Shown: piece by piece, positions 8,661 to 19,187 of the stretch
How the letters are laid out: every line of letters begins with the position of its first letter
How positions within the stretch are numbered: position 1 is the first letter of the stretch
Source: Orbaceae bacterium lpD04
Lineage (GTDB): Bacteria > Pseudomonadota > Gammaproteobacteria > Enterobacterales > Orbaceae
Direction of reading: 5' to 3'
Length of the DNA: 64,000 bases
Assembly (NCBI GenBank): GCA_036251935.1
Contig: CP133967.1
Span: 2,241,488-2,305,487 of the forward strand
Made by a program: the position numbers and the translations under genes
Notes under the pieces: generated by a model
Told to the model about the DNA's origin: nothing
Database searches by the model: none
What the model saw: only the letters and a program-made list of their open reading frames with translations

Positions 8661-9860
8661 TTATTGATTGGGCACATTATTTTCAATCACATCTAGCCAA
8701 GTATTGGGGCCAATTAACGGTTGGTTAGTTAAGTAGCGCCTTAGAGCATCAAGTGCAATGGCCGAAAAAATCTGTTGTTCAGTTTGCCTATTATAGCGCC
8801 GGCTACGGTACTTAAGACGATAGCGATATGTTTGCTTTGGTGTAACAAGTTGAAGGGTAAATTGGCTATTATCGTCACTAAATTGGCCTAAATATAAAAT
8901 TAAGGCATGCGGAAATTGCGCAGTTAATTCTGTAATACGATGGGTGATATTGGTTGACGTTTCAGATTTTATTAATGGGGCATTTTCGCCATAAAGTTGA
9001 TAAGCAATTAATCCTGCCGTTTGCTCTTCAAGTACGACTAATTGTTGTGACTTATCGCGAAGCTCTTTACTTACAATACCTGCAAGTCCTATTGTTCCTT
9101 CATATAATAGATTATCACTAACTAAATGCTTTAGCTGCTCCCATAAATTATCGATTATTGGTTGGTCAGACATTTTACCTGTCAATTTAAGCTCTATAAT
9201 CGGCGAGGCGGAGCGATAGCCAACGTCAATACCTGCTGGAACAGATAATTTTTTTTCAATTTCATCCGCTAAGTCACTTTCTGTTCGCCCCATTGTGGTA
9301 AGACGATAACATAACGGCTTTATGATATTAGGTTGTAATTTTTTAAGATCAGGTAGAATTTGATTTTCAACCATCACTTTAAATTCAGACGGTACACCTG
9401 GCGTAAAAAATAGGGTACAGTTATTGATAACCATTTTAAAGCCACATGCCGTGCCAACCGGATTATCAATTATTGATGCACTTTTAGGCAACATTGCTTG
9501 TTTAATGTTAGCGGGAGGCATTTTTCTAGCACGACTTGCAAAATATTGCTCTAATACGGTTAGCCACTCTTGATGAAGTACTAACGCTTCATTATTTGCT
9601 TGCGCTGCTGCTTGAGCGCTTAAATCATCGCTAGTAGGACCAAGGCCACCATTAATAATTAAGATATCATTTTCTTTACTACGCTTGATTAATGTATCAA
9701 TTAATTGATTAAGATTGTCGCCAACAGTAAAGCGAGAGGTCATTGTAAAACCATGTTGAAATAGAAAATCAGATAACCATGACGCATTGGTATCGGTGAT
9801 TTGTCCATATAAAACTTCATCACCAGTACTTAACATTTCAATTTTTAGGGCATTATTCAT
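8661..9860 (-). CDS. yfaY: CinA-like protein YfaY
   Basis: Homologue of E. coli YfaY, a CinA/PncC paralogue in which the nicotinamide-mononucleotide amidase is considered inactive. The N-terminal molybdopterin-binding-like domain is clear (EMLSTGDEVLYGQITDTNA, NGGLGPTSDDLSA, FFTPGVPSEFKVMVE); the C-terminal domain is diverged from active PncC. I start at the ATG at 9860, not the upstream TTG, because TGAGGA precedes it at normal distance. This start overlaps the end of the sulP gene by 8 bp, implying translational coupling in pmbA-sulP-yfaY. Confidence 0.92.
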   Translation of the reverse strand: MNNALKIEMLSTGDEVLYGQITDTNASWLSDFLFQHGFTMTSRFTVGDNLNQLIDTLIKRSKENDILIINGGLGPTSDDLSAQAAAQANNEALVLHQEWLTVLEQYFASRARKMPPANIKQAMLPKSASIIDNPVGTACGFKMVINNCTLFFTPGVPSEFKVMVENQILPDLKKLQPNIIKPLCYRLTTMGRTESDLADEIEKKLSVPAGIDVGYRSASPIIELKLTGKMSDQPIIDNLWEQLKHLVSDNLLYEGTIGLAGIVSKELRDKSQQLVVLEEQTAGLIAYQLYGENAPLIKSETSTNITHRITELTAQFPHALILYLGQFSDDNSQFTLQLVTPKQTYRYRLKYRSRRYNRQTEQQIFSAIALDALRRYLTNQPLIGPNTWLDVIENNVPNQ

Positions 9861-11583
9861 CTTGGTCCTCAATATCAGCCATGTGCTCTTTACTCTGCAC
9901 CATTTTTACCGAGAAATAGAGATCATAAGCGAACTCAATATACGCTTTATCCATATTGATATTCATATCTTTAAACCAACGTTTTAGCGTTTTTCGTCGC
10001 CCAGCCAAAATAAAGACAATATTCCGTGCTTTTAATGCTCGAACAAGCTCTTCAATGCCAAGTAATACACTGACATCTTGGTAGGTAAAACAAGGGATCG
10101 TATCAACAATGACATACCCAACTTTTTCGGGGGATTCATCAACTAAATTAATAATACGTTTTTTAAAATAAGCAATATTAAAATAGGTTAGTGGCGAGTT
10201 AAAACGATACATAATCGCATTGTCAATTGGCGTGACATGCTGACTTAGGGAGTGAATTCGCCCATCAGCATCAACGCCAAGAAGCTGATCAGTTGGCCTA
10301 AATACTCGCCTTAAAAACATAAATAAACCGAGTAAAACGGCTAATGCCATGCCAGGAATAATACCAATTAATAATACCGCAATAAGCGTTGCTAAGCTTA
10401 AATAAAATGCGTCACGATTAAGTTTAAAAAAGCGAATAATGCTTTTAATATCAATTAATGACCACGATGAATAGATTAGAATAATCGCTAATACAGCGGT
10501 TGGAATATATTCTAATGGCGATAATAAAAAGAAAACAACAAGTGCTATAACCAGCGCTGCAACAATTGATACTAATTGTGTTTTACCACCATTAACATCA
10601 TTGACCGCTGTTCGTGATGAAGTGCCGCTAACGACAAAGCCATTCGATAATCCAGCAACAATATTTGCTATACCCAGCGCCCTAAATTCGGTATCAGCGT
10701 CAGTATCATAATTATTTTTAGCGGCAAAACTACGCACCGTTATCATCATGCTAATAAAACAAATAACGGCAATATTCACTGATGGCACAACCAACTCACG
10801 CATTAGGCCGATATCAAAATCCCCCCATGATGCCAAAGAGAGCATTTGATTACTAAATTGACCAATAATTTTAACGCCATATTGATCAAAACCAATTGCC
10901 CATGAGGCAAAGGTCATAATAACCACAACGATCAGTGGGGCAGACCAACGTGGACGAAATTTTTTTATGCCAATCAACAGTAGCAAAGTCGATAGTGAAA
11001 TTAATACCGTAATAAAATGCATATCGGGCACTTTTAATGGCAAATAAAATAATCTAGCAAAGAAATTACCGGCGTCATAGCTAAAACCACAGACTTTAGC
11101 AAATTGATCAACAATGATGGTAATTGAGATCCCATTAAGTAAACCGATTAAAATTGGCCGACTTAAAAGATCGGCTAACGCACCAAGGTGGAATTTACCG
11201 GCAATTAGGCACCAAATACCAATCATGATGGTCATAACGATAACAAGTTGCCATCTTAAAATTGGGTCATTAGCCGCTAAAGGAATAACAACCGCTGCAA
11301 CAACTGCGCAAGTTGCCGTATCTGGCCCGACAATTAACTGCCTTGAAGAACCAAATAATGCATAAGCAACTAGTGGCAAAATGGTTGAATAAAGCCCAGC
11401 GATTGCGCCAACACCAGTTAAATCAGCGTAGGCTATTGAAACAGGTAATGATACAGCGGCAACGGATAATCCTGCCCTAATATCATAGCTTAAATACTCT
11501 CGACGATAATTAAATAAAATAGCAAGCCCTGGGATCCACTTGAATATTTTTTGAAACAATAACCGATCACTAAGTTTTGCCAT
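9853..11583 (-). CDS. SulP-family inorganic anion/dicarboxylate transporter with STAS domain
   Basis: An inner-membrane protein of 576 residues. The transmembrane part (about residues 20-430) contains the SulP signature region AAVSLPVSIAYADLTGVGAI and the VSGTSSRTAVNDVNGGKTQL loop; a STAS domain follows (about 445-555), with VGYVIVDTIPCFTYQDVSVL. The substrate cannot be read from sequence; sulfate, bicarbonate or C4-dicarboxylates (as for DauA) are possible. It starts 10 bp after the pmbA stop and overlaps yfaY. Confidence 0.92.
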   Translation of the reverse strand: MAKLSDRLLFQKIFKWIPGLAILFNYRREYLSYDIRAGLSVAAVSLPVSIAYADLTGVGAIAGLYSTILPLVAYALFGSSRQLIVGPDTATCAVVAAVVIPLAANDPILRWQLVIVMTIMIGIWCLIAGKFHLGALADLLSRPILIGLLNGISITIIVDQFAKVCGFSYDAGNFFARLFYLPLKVPDMHFITVLISLSTLLLLIGIKKFRPRWSAPLIVVVIMTFASWAIGFDQYGVKIIGQFSNQMLSLASWGDFDIGLMRELVVPSVNIAVICFISMMITVRSFAAKNNYDTDADTEFRALGIANIVAGLSNGFVVSGTSSRTAVNDVNGGKTQLVSIVAALVIALVVFFLLSPLEYIPTAVLAIILIYSSWSLIDIKSIIRFFKLNRDAFYLSLATLIAVLLIGIIPGMALAVLLGLFMFLRRVFRPTDQLLGVDADGRIHSLSQHVTPIDNAIMYRFNSPLTYFNIAYFKKRIINLVDESPEKVGYVIVDTIPCFTYQDVSVLLGIEELVRALKARNIVFILAGRRKTLKRWFKDMNINMDKAYIEFAYDLYFSVKMVQSKEHMADIEDQDE

Positions 11584-11593
11584 ATTAAATCAC

Positions 11594-12961
11594 TTATTTT
11601 CCGGCAATGCTCATTTGTTCAATAAGTATTGAACCACATTGAATGTTAGTTCTTGCCTCTACATCGCTACCAATTGCAACAATACGTTGATACATTTCAG
11701 CTAAATTACCGGCAATTGTGAATTCATTGACAGGATATTGGATTTGACCATTTTCAACCCAAAAGCCACTTGCGCCGCGCGAATAATCACCGGTGACTAA
11801 GTTAACACCTTGACCCATTAACGAGGTAACAATAATGCCGCGATCCATCATTTTTACTAACTCAGCAAACGTTGGCATTAAGTTAGTACTTTGCAAGCGC
11901 CAATTATGAATACCGCCAGCATTACCCGTGCTTTTAAATGTTTTCTCTTTAGTTGATAACTTTCTAGCTGAGTAGCTGCTAAGTAAATAAGTTTGTAAAA
12001 CCCCACTGGCTATAATATCTTTATCGAAAGTTCGAATGCCATCACTATCAAAAGGCGCAGAACCCACTTCTTTTAATAAATGAGGTAGCTCTTTGATTGT
12101 AAGCCAATTAGGTAGGATTTCTTGATCTATTTTATCAAGTAAAAAAGAAGATTTTTTATAAATAGCGCCGCCACTAATTGCTGAGGCAAGGTGTCCAATT
12201 AAGCCAGTTGCAATTTCCGCACTAAATATTACCGGTACTTGCATCGTATCAATTTGCTGAGCACCTAAATTAGCAATTGTTCTTTTAGCTGCCTTCTCAC
12301 CAACGAGTTCAGGCGATTCTAATAAATTAATATCTCGTGATGACGTATAAGCATAATCACGCTCCATCAGGCCACCGCGCTCGCCAATGACCGAACATGA
12401 TAATGAATGCGAGCTAGCACGATAACCTTGTAACATGCCCTCGCTATTACCATAAACATGAATGCCATAGCTACTATTAAAATGCCCGCCATCACTTTTC
12501 GTAATTTCAGCAAAACCCAATGCCGCAGTTTCTGCTCTTGCGGCTTGTTTTATCGCTTCATCGACATTAAGTGAGCTCGGATAAAATAGATCTAAATCAG
12601 GACATTCAAATGCCATTTGTGATCTATCGCCCAAACCTGAATAAGGATCAGCTGAGGTATATTTCATTATCTCTATCGCCATATTAATCGATTGCTCTAT
12701 TGCATGTGGCGAGAGATCATTGGTTGATGCATTACCTTTTTTCTGATCTTGGTATACGGTAATGGCGAGTACACCATCGCTATTAAACTCGATATTTTCT
12801 GTTTCACCTAAACGTGTACTAACATTAATGCCCGTTGATTTATTGATTGCAACTTCAACTGAATCGACTTTCTTTTTTGCGATCTCAATCGCATTTGCTA
12901 TTACCGACTCTAGCTGTTGTTGTTCTTGATAAGACTGATTTTTTATTTGTAAGATATTCAT
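11594..12961 (-). CDS. pmbA: PmbA/TldE metalloprotease subunit
   Basis: A cytoplasmic subunit that, with TldD, degrades unfolded peptides and matures peptides such as microcin B17. The 455 residues align with E. coli PmbA throughout; characteristic stretches are GGIHNWRLQ and the C-terminal MGQGVNLVTGDYSRGASGFW and NEFTIAGNL. TldE itself lacks the catalytic His of TldD. tldD is not in the window. It is divergent from darP, as in E. coli, and heads a three-gene unit with sulP and yfaY. Confidence 0.96.
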   Translation of the reverse strand: MNILQIKNQSYQEQQQLESVIANAIEIAKKKVDSVEVAINKSTGINVSTRLGETENIEFNSDGVLAITVYQDQKKGNASTNDLSPHAIEQSINMAIEIMKYTSADPYSGLGDRSQMAFECPDLDLFYPSSLNVDEAIKQAARAETAALGFAEITKSDGGHFNSSYGIHVYGNSEGMLQGYRASSHSLSCSVIGERGGLMERDYAYTSSRDINLLESPELVGEKAAKRTIANLGAQQIDTMQVPVIFSAEIATGLIGHLASAISGGAIYKKSSFLLDKIDQEILPNWLTIKELPHLLKEVGSAPFDSDGIRTFDKDIIASGVLQTYLLSSYSARKLSTKEKTFKSTGNAGGIHNWRLQSTNLMPTFAELVKMMDRGIIVTSLMGQGVNLVTGDYSRGASGFWVENGQIQYPVNEFTIAGNLAEMYQRIVAIGSDVEARTNIQCGSILIEQMSIAGK

Positions 12962-13157
12962 TCATGTTATCCGAATATTGTGCATCAACACGTTTATATG
13001 ACAATAATATTATTATTTGACCTGATTTAAACAAAAAAAGAATAATATATTCGCAATTTTTATTTAATTTCTGTCTTTGTGGTAATGATACGTTATAATA
13101 ATACAATTAGTATTTATCATTTACATCAATTTAATAATATTTATTTAAAGATAACGT

Positions 13158-13682
13158 ATGACACCATTTGAAAATGAAGATAAGAACGAACTGAACGATG
13201 ATGAAGAGATCATCTATGTCAGTAAAAGTGAAATAAAGCGTGATGCTGAAGTATTAAAAAAACTTGGGGTAGAGCTTGTCGAACTAAGTAAACATGAGCT
13301 AGAAAGGATCCCGCTAGACGACAGTTTATCTTATGCGGTTGAACTGGCTCAAAAAATAAAAAAAGAAGGCCATCGTCGCCAAATCCAATACATTGGTAAA
13401 TTACTGCGCAGTCGTGATATTGAACCTATAACGCAAGCACTTGATAAATTAAAGAATCGTCATAATCAGCAAATTGCTCAAGTTCATAAAATTGAAAAAC
13501 TACGCGACCAATTAATTGAAACGGGCGATGCTGAAACGATTTTAAAAATTTATCCAGCAGCCGATAGACAACAATTACGAAATTTAGCAAGACTTGCCAA
13601 GAAAGAGCAAGAAGAAAATAAACCGGCTAAATCATCAAAACAAATTTTTCAGTACCTAAAACAATTGAGTGAAGTAGAATAA
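13158..13682 (+). CDS. darP: DarP (YjgA), 50S ribosome assembly factor
   Basis: The 174-residue charged protein associates with late 50S assembly intermediates in E. coli. Family stretches are [21 protein letters not shown], with [12 protein letters not shown] and [11 protein letters not shown] further on. It is divergent from pmbA, the same arrangement as E. coli yjgA-pmbA. The 196-bp space upstream must hold both promoters; I could not pick them out with confidence. Confidence 0.95.
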   Translation: MTPFENEDKNELNDDEEIIYVSKSEIKRDAEVLKKLGVELVELSKHELERIPLDDSLSYAVELAQKIKKEGHRRQIQYIGKLLRSRDIEPITQALDKLKNRHNQQIAQVHKIEKLRDQLIETGDAETILKIYPAADRQQLRNLARLAKKEQEENKPAKSSKQIFQYLKQLSEVE

Positions 13683-13692
13683 TCTTTATAAT
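13665..13692 (+). promoter_or_regulatory. Candidate sigma-70 promoter for ppa
   Basis: TTGAGT, a 16-bp spacer and a perfect TATAAT lie across the end of darP, 48 bp before the ppa start codon. The -10 is exact and the -35 matches 4 of 6. It would let ppa be transcribed independently of darP. Confidence 0.5.
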
Positions 13693-13739
13693 AGACGTAC
13701 TTTTTAAACAAAATTAGAGCTAAATTAGAGGACGAATAA

Positions 13740-14267
13740 ATGGGACTATTAAATGTACCAGCAGGCAAATCATTACCTGATGATATTTATGTTGTAATTG
13801 AAATTCCAGCAAATGCTGACCCAATCAAATATGAAGTAGATAAAGAGTCAGGCGCTGTTTTTGTCGATCGTTTTATGTCAACTGCCATGTTTTATCCATG
13901 TAACTATGGTTATATTAACCATACGCTTTCACTTGATGGCGATCCAGTTGATGTATTAGTACCAACACCTTATCCATTACAACCAGGCGCTGTTATTCGA
14001 TGCCGCCCTGTTGGCGTGTTAAAAATGACTGATGAATCAGGTGAAGATGCCAAGTTAGTTGCGGTGCCTCATACTAAATTATCTAAAGAATATGATCACA
14101 TTAAAGATGTGGGTGATTTACCTGAGCTATTAAAAGCACAAATCAAACATTTCTTTGAACACTATAAAGACCTTGAAGCGGGTAAATGGGTTAAAGTTGA
14201 TGGTTGGGAAAACGCTGAAGCTGCGCGTAAAGAGATCATCGAATCATTTGAACGAGCTAAAAAATAG
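13740..14267 (+). CDS. ppa: Inorganic pyrophosphatase, family I
   Basis: Hydrolyses pyrophosphate to two phosphates in the cytoplasm, driving biosynthetic reactions. The 175 residues compare with 176 in E. coli. The family signature DGDPVDVLV supplies metal-binding aspartates, and [19 protein letters not shown] and [10 protein letters not shown] are also conserved. AGAGGA lies about 8 nt before the ATG. A long nested hairpin follows the stop. Confidence 0.97.
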   Translation: MGLLNVPAGKSLPDDIYVVIEIPANADPIKYEVDKESGAVFVDRFMSTAMFYPCNYGYINHTLSLDGDPVDVLVPTPYPLQPGAVIRCRPVGVLKMTDESGEDAKLVAVPHTKLSKEYDHIKDVGDLPELLKAQIKHFFEHYKDLEAGKWVKVDGWENAEAARKEIIESFERAKK

Positions 14268-14285
14268 TTTTATTCTTTAAAGTTA

Positions 14286-14343
14286 AAAAAGCGAGTTTTT
14301 AATCGTAGACAATTTGTCTAATACCATTAAAAATTCGCTTTTT
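14286..14343. terminator. Bidirectional terminator between ppa and fabR
   Basis: Arms of 18 nt (14286-14303 and 14326-14343) pair with a single G-U wobble. They start AAAAAGCGA and end TCGCTTTTT. A second inner stem, TAGACAA/TTGTCTA, lies in the loop. The A and T runs at the ends suit termination in both directions between the convergent genes. Confidence 0.85.
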
Positions 14344-14359
14344 ATTTTATTCAAATCAA

Positions 14360-15025
14360 CTAAGTGATATCGTCAATATTCTGTTTTTTCAATAACTCAC
14401 GATGATATAAGTAAAAAGCACCCCGTGATAACATACGTAACTGAAAAATAAGATTATCAATTAATTTTTGTTTTTGTTCTGGCTCAAAATCGATCGCATC
14501 AGCCCCAGAGTTAAATACAATTGTTACCATCGCCTCTGCTTGAGCGACATTATAACGACGTGGCATGCTGTTCGCATTATCAAGATAATCAGTAAGCTCA
14601 AGAATAAAATGCTGGATCTCTCTGGCGATTGCCGATCGAAATGCGGCAGAAGTCCCTGCTCTCTCACGTAATAATAAAAAAAACACTTTGGAATTGTTAT
14701 CAATAAACTCAATAAACGTGGTTACTGATGTTTGAATAACACTGCCGCCTTTTTCAATTCGTTTACGTGCTTGGCGCATCAGTTGTCGTAATGTCAAACC
14801 GCTTTCATCAACCATAGCAAGGCCCAGTTCATCCATATCGCGAAAATGGCGATAAAATGATGTGGGCGCAATGCCAGCTTCACGTGCGACTTCTCGTAAA
14901 CTTAAGCTGGCAAAACCTTGCTCAGCATTTAACTGATTAAATGCAGCATCAATTAAAGATCGCCGCGTCCGCTCTTTTTGTATTGCCCTAACCCCTGAGG
15001 ATTGAGGGCATTTAGTACTTTTCAT
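14360..15025 (-). CDS. fabR: FabR, TetR-type repressor of unsaturated fatty acid synthesis
   Basis: Controls fabA/fabB in response to the ratio of unsaturated to saturated acyl chains. The helix-turn-helix [20 protein letters not shown] is identical in character to E. coli FabR, and the [20 protein letters not shown] segment and C-terminal [10 protein letters not shown] also match. At 221 residues it is slightly longer than E. coli FabR because of an N-terminal extension before GVRA. The gene begins 12 bp after oxyR ends, so it is probably cotranscribed with oxyR; in E. coli sthA lies between and fabR is in the other orientation. Confidence 0.94.
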   Translation of the reverse strand: MKSTKCPQSSGVRAIQKERTRRSLIDAAFNQLNAEQGFASLSLREVAREAGIAPTSFYRHFRDMDELGLAMVDESGLTLRQLMRQARKRIEKGGSVIQTSVTTFIEFIDNNSKVFFLLLRERAGTSAAFRSAIAREIQHFILELTDYLDNANSMPRRYNVAQAEAMVTIVFNSGADAIDFEPEQKQKLIDNLIFQLRMLSRGAFYLYHRELLKKQNIDDIT

Positions 15026-15037
15026 AACCTGTAAATA

Positions 15038-15961
15038 TTAACCTTTTTTCAAAAGTAACTCTTTCTCAGCAAGGACTTCTGGCATGCGAGAACGAATTTT
15101 TTTAGCAACTTGCTCATACCGAGAGCGTAGTGGCGAACCGGGTCGATAAATCAATTCAATCACCCGCGATGGAATAGGATCAACACAAGGAATATAACAA
15201 ATATTATCACGTATTCGTTCATTTGGCGCAGCAAGTTCAGGGAACAAGGTAATTCCACGACCGGCTGAAATCATACTGCGTAATGTTTCAAGGCTCGTTG
15301 CCCTAAAACGTTTATCTTCTTCAATGCCCGATTGGAAGCAGTAACCCATCGCATGATCACGAAGACAGTGACCATCTTCTAGCATTAAGAATTTTTCGCC
15401 ACGAAGCGCAGATAAATTAACCGTTTTTTGTTTGGCTAATGGATTGCTAGCAGGAACAGCTAAGAACATCGGTTCATCAAATAATTGTAACTCAATAAAT
15501 GGATTTGTTTCTTTAACTTGCGCTAAGATAACGCAATCAAGCTTACCTTGTTCTAATTGTGACACGAGGACATGTGTTTGCGCTTCATGTAAATATAGCT
15601 CTAACGACGGATAAGCATCATGTAATAGGCTAATGATATGAGGAAGCAAATAAGGTGCAAGTGTTGGGATCAGACCAATATGCATCGGCCCAGACATATC
15701 TTCGCCTTGTTTACTTGCCATCTCTCGAAAGATTTGTACATTACGCAAGACTTCTCGCGCTTGATCAACAAGCATTAATCCTGTTTGGGTAAATAATACT
15801 TTTCGGCTCGTTCTTTCAAGTAGCATTACACCAAGCTCATCTTCTAATTTACGAATCTGTCCACTTAATGTTGGTTGACTTACATTACACGAATCTGCTG
15901 CTTTACGAAAATGACGATATTCAGCTAACGCTACAAAATATTCTAAATCACGAATATTCAT
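15038..15961 (-). CDS. oxyR: OxyR, peroxide-sensing LysR-type regulator
   Basis: Activates peroxide defence genes when oxidised. The N-terminal LysR helix-turn-helix contains FRKAADSCNVSQPTLSGQIR. The two redox cysteines fall at residues 199 and 208 (GHCLRDHAMGYC), the same numbers as in E. coli, so disulfide sensing should be intact. Total length is 307 against 305. The 180 bp upstream to argH contain no clear OxyR site or divergent oxyS-like gene that I can recognise. fabR follows closely. Confidence 0.97.
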   Translation of the reverse strand: MNIRDLEYFVALAEYRHFRKAADSCNVSQPTLSGQIRKLEDELGVMLLERTSRKVLFTQTGLMLVDQAREVLRNVQIFREMASKQGEDMSGPMHIGLIPTLAPYLLPHIISLLHDAYPSLELYLHEAQTHVLVSQLEQGKLDCVILAQVKETNPFIELQLFDEPMFLAVPASNPLAKQKTVNLSALRGEKFLMLEDGHCLRDHAMGYCFQSGIEEDKRFRATSLETLRSMISAGRGITLFPELAAPNERIRDNICYIPCVDPIPSRVIELIYRPGSPLRSRYEQVAKKIRSRMPEVLAEKELLLKKG

Positions 15962-16141
15962 GACTGCCCCCGACGGCGTTGTTTTTTATAAAATGAAAAG
16001 AAAAACATGGCAATAAAGCATAACAATAATTATTACTTTATTACCATAATTAGATTCATTCTATACGATTACGCACCACAAATTAAGCGTTAATTATTAA
16101 TATCTTAAAGAAAAAATTAATGACAATTTTATACTTTTTTA

Positions 16142-17527
16142 TTAACTTACTGAATCATTTAAGCTATTTTTAGCTTTTTTGATTGCAGTCGAAATTTGTA
16201 TTGGGGCAACGCCGCCTTTAGCATTGCGTTTATTTAAACAAGATTCGATTGATAAAATAGCATAGACATCTTGCTCAATTACCGGACTAAATAACTTAAA
16301 TTCGTCTATTGTTAGCTCTTCAAGCGCTTTTTTCTTAGCTATTGCGCCAACAACGGCTTCACCTACAATATGATGAGCTTCACGAAATGGGATCCCTTTA
16401 GCAACAAGATAATCGGCAAGTTCTGTTGCATTTGAATAGCCCTGCTTGGCGGCATTAAGGCATACTTGATGATTTATGTTAAGTCCATCTAAAACTAACG
16501 CTGCCATCACTAAGCATTCATGCCAAGTATCTAGCGCATCAAATAAGCCCTCTTTATCTTCTTGCATATCTTTATTATAGGCTAAAGGCAAGCCTTTAAA
16601 GGTCATCATTGCCGCCGATAATGCACCAAATACGCGACCTGATTTACCACGAATTAATTCTAATGCATCAGGATTTTTCTTTTGTGGCATCAATGATGAG
16701 CCAGATGTAACGCGATCAGATAACTCAACAAAATTAGCTTCGCCACTATTAAAAATAATCAAATCTTCTGCAAAGCGGGATAAATGATTCATACCGATCG
16801 ACGCATTTGATAAAAGCTCCATCACATGATCTCTATCAGAAACAGAATCTAAACTATTATTGGTTGCTGTGGCAAAGCCTAGATTTTGCGCAAGTAATTC
16901 ACGATCGATTGGGTAAGCTGTGCCGGCTAATGCACCAGAGCCGAGCGGACTAACATCAAGGCGCGCTAACGTACTTTGCATACGGCTCTTATCCCTTACT
17001 AACATTTCAAAATACGCAAGGCACCAGTGAGCAAACGTTACCGGCTGAGCTCGCTGTAAATGCGTATAACCTGGCATTATTGCATCTTGATATTGCTCGG
17101 CAGTATTAACAAGTTGTAATTGTAGATGGCTAATTGCTTTTATTAAATCAGTGATTTCAGCTTTACACCATAACTTAAGATCCGTTGCCACTTGATCATT
17201 ACGGCTGCGGCCAGTATGTAATTTTTTACCAAGATCACCGACTTTTTCAATTAACTTTTGCTCAACCCAACTATGAATATCTTCAGCATCGCTTTGTAAA
17301 ATTTGCGCAGCATCTTGTTGTACTGAAATAAGGAGTTCATTTAGGGCTTGCTCTAAGCGTTTTTGCTCATCAATTGACAGTATATTGACGGTAACTAATG
17401 ATTTTGACCAAGCAATAGAGCCAATAATATCTTGTTCAGCTAAACGATAATCAAAACGTAATGAATCATTAAAATGCTTAAAACGCTGATCTGCAGCTTG
17501 GCTAAAACGCCCACCCCATAATGCCAT
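16142..17527 (-). CDS. argH: Argininosuccinate lyase
   Basis: Last step of arginine biosynthesis: argininosuccinate to arginine and fumarate. The 461 residues carry the superfamily signature [12 protein letters not shown] containing the catalytic serine loop, the [13 protein letters not shown] segment and the [12 protein letters not shown] motif with the catalytic His. It lies downstream of argG on the same strand with 216 bp between, which include a terminator-like hairpin, so it may have its own promoter; a single weak ARG-box-like sequence (ATTCA half conserved) sits at about 17536-17553. argH-oxyR neighbourhood also exists in E. coli. Confidence 0.97.
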   Translation of the reverse strand: MALWGGRFSQAADQRFKHFNDSLRFDYRLAEQDIIGSIAWSKSLVTVNILSIDEQKRLEQALNELLISVQQDAAQILQSDAEDIHSWVEQKLIEKVGDLGKKLHTGRSRNDQVATDLKLWCKAEITDLIKAISHLQLQLVNTAEQYQDAIMPGYTHLQRAQPVTFAHWCLAYFEMLVRDKSRMQSTLARLDVSPLGSGALAGTAYPIDRELLAQNLGFATATNNSLDSVSDRDHVMELLSNASIGMNHLSRFAEDLIIFNSGEANFVELSDRVTSGSSLMPQKKNPDALELIRGKSGRVFGALSAAMMTFKGLPLAYNKDMQEDKEGLFDALDTWHECLVMAALVLDGLNINHQVCLNAAKQGYSNATELADYLVAKGIPFREAHHIVGEAVVGAIAKKKALEELTIDEFKLFSPVIEQDVYAILSIESCLNKRNAKGGVAPIQISTAIKKAKNSLNDSVS

Positions 17528-17685
17528 AATTACCTCAATAATATTTATTCAATTTTATTTTAAGTGTCGAACCGATTCGACGATCTTCTATCTCTAATTG
17601 CAGTTAATATACAAACTCGATTTATAAGCAAAATATTTGATCATAGACTAATAATCAAGATTATTTGATTATCGCAAGAAAACCA

Positions 17686-17707
17686 AAGGCGACTTTTACA
17701 TCGCCTT
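17686..17707 (-). terminator. Hairpin after argG
   Basis: The 7-bp arms AAGGCGA and TCGCCTT have an 8-nt loop. Read on the minus strand it is followed by TGGTTTTCTT. It lies 36 bp beyond the argG stop and would reduce read-through into argH. Confidence 0.6.
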
Positions 17708-17743
17708 ATTTTGTAGTTTAAAAAAGCGGTAATAAAACCTAGA

Positions 17744-19075
17744 CTACTTTTTCTTTGTCGTTTTTGCTGTGGCCTTAGCTACTGACTTGGTTTTAGCCGC
17801 TGGTTTTGCTTTAGCTGCAGCTTTTACTACAGGCTCTTTTTTAGCTTTAACGACTTTATTACTTGCATCACTATTTAATGCACGAATACGCGATGATAAT
17901 GAGAACAGACGAATAAATCCACCTGCGTGACTATGATCGTAAACGTCATCTTCGCCAAAAGTTGCAAATTCTTCATTATATAAACTGTTTGGTGATTTTT
18001 TCTGGATTGCTGTTGCATTACCTTTATAAAGCTTAACAACAACTTCACCATTAACATCTTCAGCCAAGACTTCGGCAGATGCTTGTAGTGAACGACGATA
18101 AGGGGCAAACCAACGTCCATCATAAACTACATAAGCCATTTCTAGCCCGAGTTGTTCACGCCATTTAAAGCAATCACGGTCAAGTACTAGCTGCTCAAGG
18201 CCACGCAATGCTGTCATCATTATCGTGCCACCCGGCGTTTCATAACAACCTCGTGATTTAATACCAACGAGGCGATTTTCAATAATATCAACCCGGCCAA
18301 TACCATGTTTCGCGCCGATTTTATTGAGGGTTGCAACGCAGTTATAAGGCGATAATTTTTTACCATTAACGGCAACAACTTCACCTTTTTCAATGCCAAT
18401 TGTGACTAGTTCAGCTTTATTTGGTGCATCTTCTGGTGATACTGTCCAAGCCCAACAATCGGCATTAGATTCATTCCAAGTACTTTCAAGCACCCCACCT
18501 TCGGTTGAAATATGCCATGCATTTTCATCACGGCTATAAATTTTTTCAATGGTTGCTGTCGTTGGTATTTTGCGTTTTTTAAGATAATCAATTAACGCCT
18601 CGCGAGAACGAAGATCCCATTCACGCCAAGGCGCAATAACTTTTAATTGTGGCGCTAGCGCGGTATAGGTCGTTTCAAAACGCACCTGATCATTACCTTT
18701 ACCTGTTGCGCCGTGGCAAAGCGCATCAGCGCCGACTTCTAAAGCATATTCGACTTGAGCTTTGGCAATAATTGGCCGAGCCATTGAGGTGCCTAAATAA
18801 TAGGTTCCTTCATAAAGAGCGCCCGTTTTTAGGACCGGATAAACATAATCTTTAACAAATTCTTCACGTAAATCAACAACACGGCAAGCAGCGGCACCCG
18901 AAGCCTTCGCTTTCTTTTCAACATCTACGAGTTCTTGTGGATCTTGCCCTACATTAGCAACAAACGCATAAACTTCACAGCCCTTATAATTCTCCTTTAG
19001 CCAAGGAATAATTGCTGATGTATCCAAACCACCTGAATAGGCTAAAACAACCTTTTTGATTCCACTTTGTTTCAT
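17744..19075 (-). CDS. argG: Argininosuccinate synthase with a Lys/Ala-rich C-terminal extension
   Basis: Joins citrulline and aspartate using ATP in arginine biosynthesis. The N-terminal ATP-binding PP-loop is [11 protein letters not shown], and [13 protein letters not shown] and [14 protein letters not shown] are further family motifs. The enzyme core ends near residue 403 ([12 protein letters not shown]). About 40 more residues follow, almost entirely Lys, Ala, Val, Thr and Pro (for example [14 protein letters not shown], ending TTKKK), resembling histone H1 or AlgP-type tails. This tail is not part of the usual enzyme and is in frame without any break. Its role is unknown. Confidence 0.96.
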   Translation of the reverse strand: MKQSGIKKVVLAYSGGLDTSAIIPWLKENYKGCEVYAFVANVGQDPQELVDVEKKAKASGAAACRVVDLREEFVKDYVYPVLKTGALYEGTYYLGTSMARPIIAKAQVEYALEVGADALCHGATGKGNDQVRFETTYTALAPQLKVIAPWREWDLRSREALIDYLKKRKIPTTATIEKIYSRDENAWHISTEGGVLESTWNESNADCWAWTVSPEDAPNKAELVTIGIEKGEVVAVNGKKLSPYNCVATLNKIGAKHGIGRVDIIENRLVGIKSRGCYETPGGTIMMTALRGLEQLVLDRDCFKWREQLGLEMAYVVYDGRWFAPYRRSLQASAEVLAEDVNGEVVVKLYKGNATAIQKKSPNSLYNEEFATFGEDDVYDHSHAGGFIRLFSLSSRIRALNSDASNKVVKAKKEPVVKAAAKAKPAAKTKSVAKATAKTTKKK

Positions 19076-19187
19076 GTTATACCCTTTATGAATTTATACA
19101 CTTTAAATTAAAGTACTCACCGAATTAACACTATGTTTGCCAATAAATTCCCCGCAAACCGTCTTTAATATACTTGTTAGCTAATCA

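Noticed and set aside
15962-16141. An oxyS-like small RNA or riboswitch between oxyR and argH
   Set aside because: No stable stem with T run or recognisable motif was found.
19087-19106. An ARG box upstream of argG (TGAATTTATACA)
   Set aside because: Only the left half matches and no second box follows at the 21-bp period.
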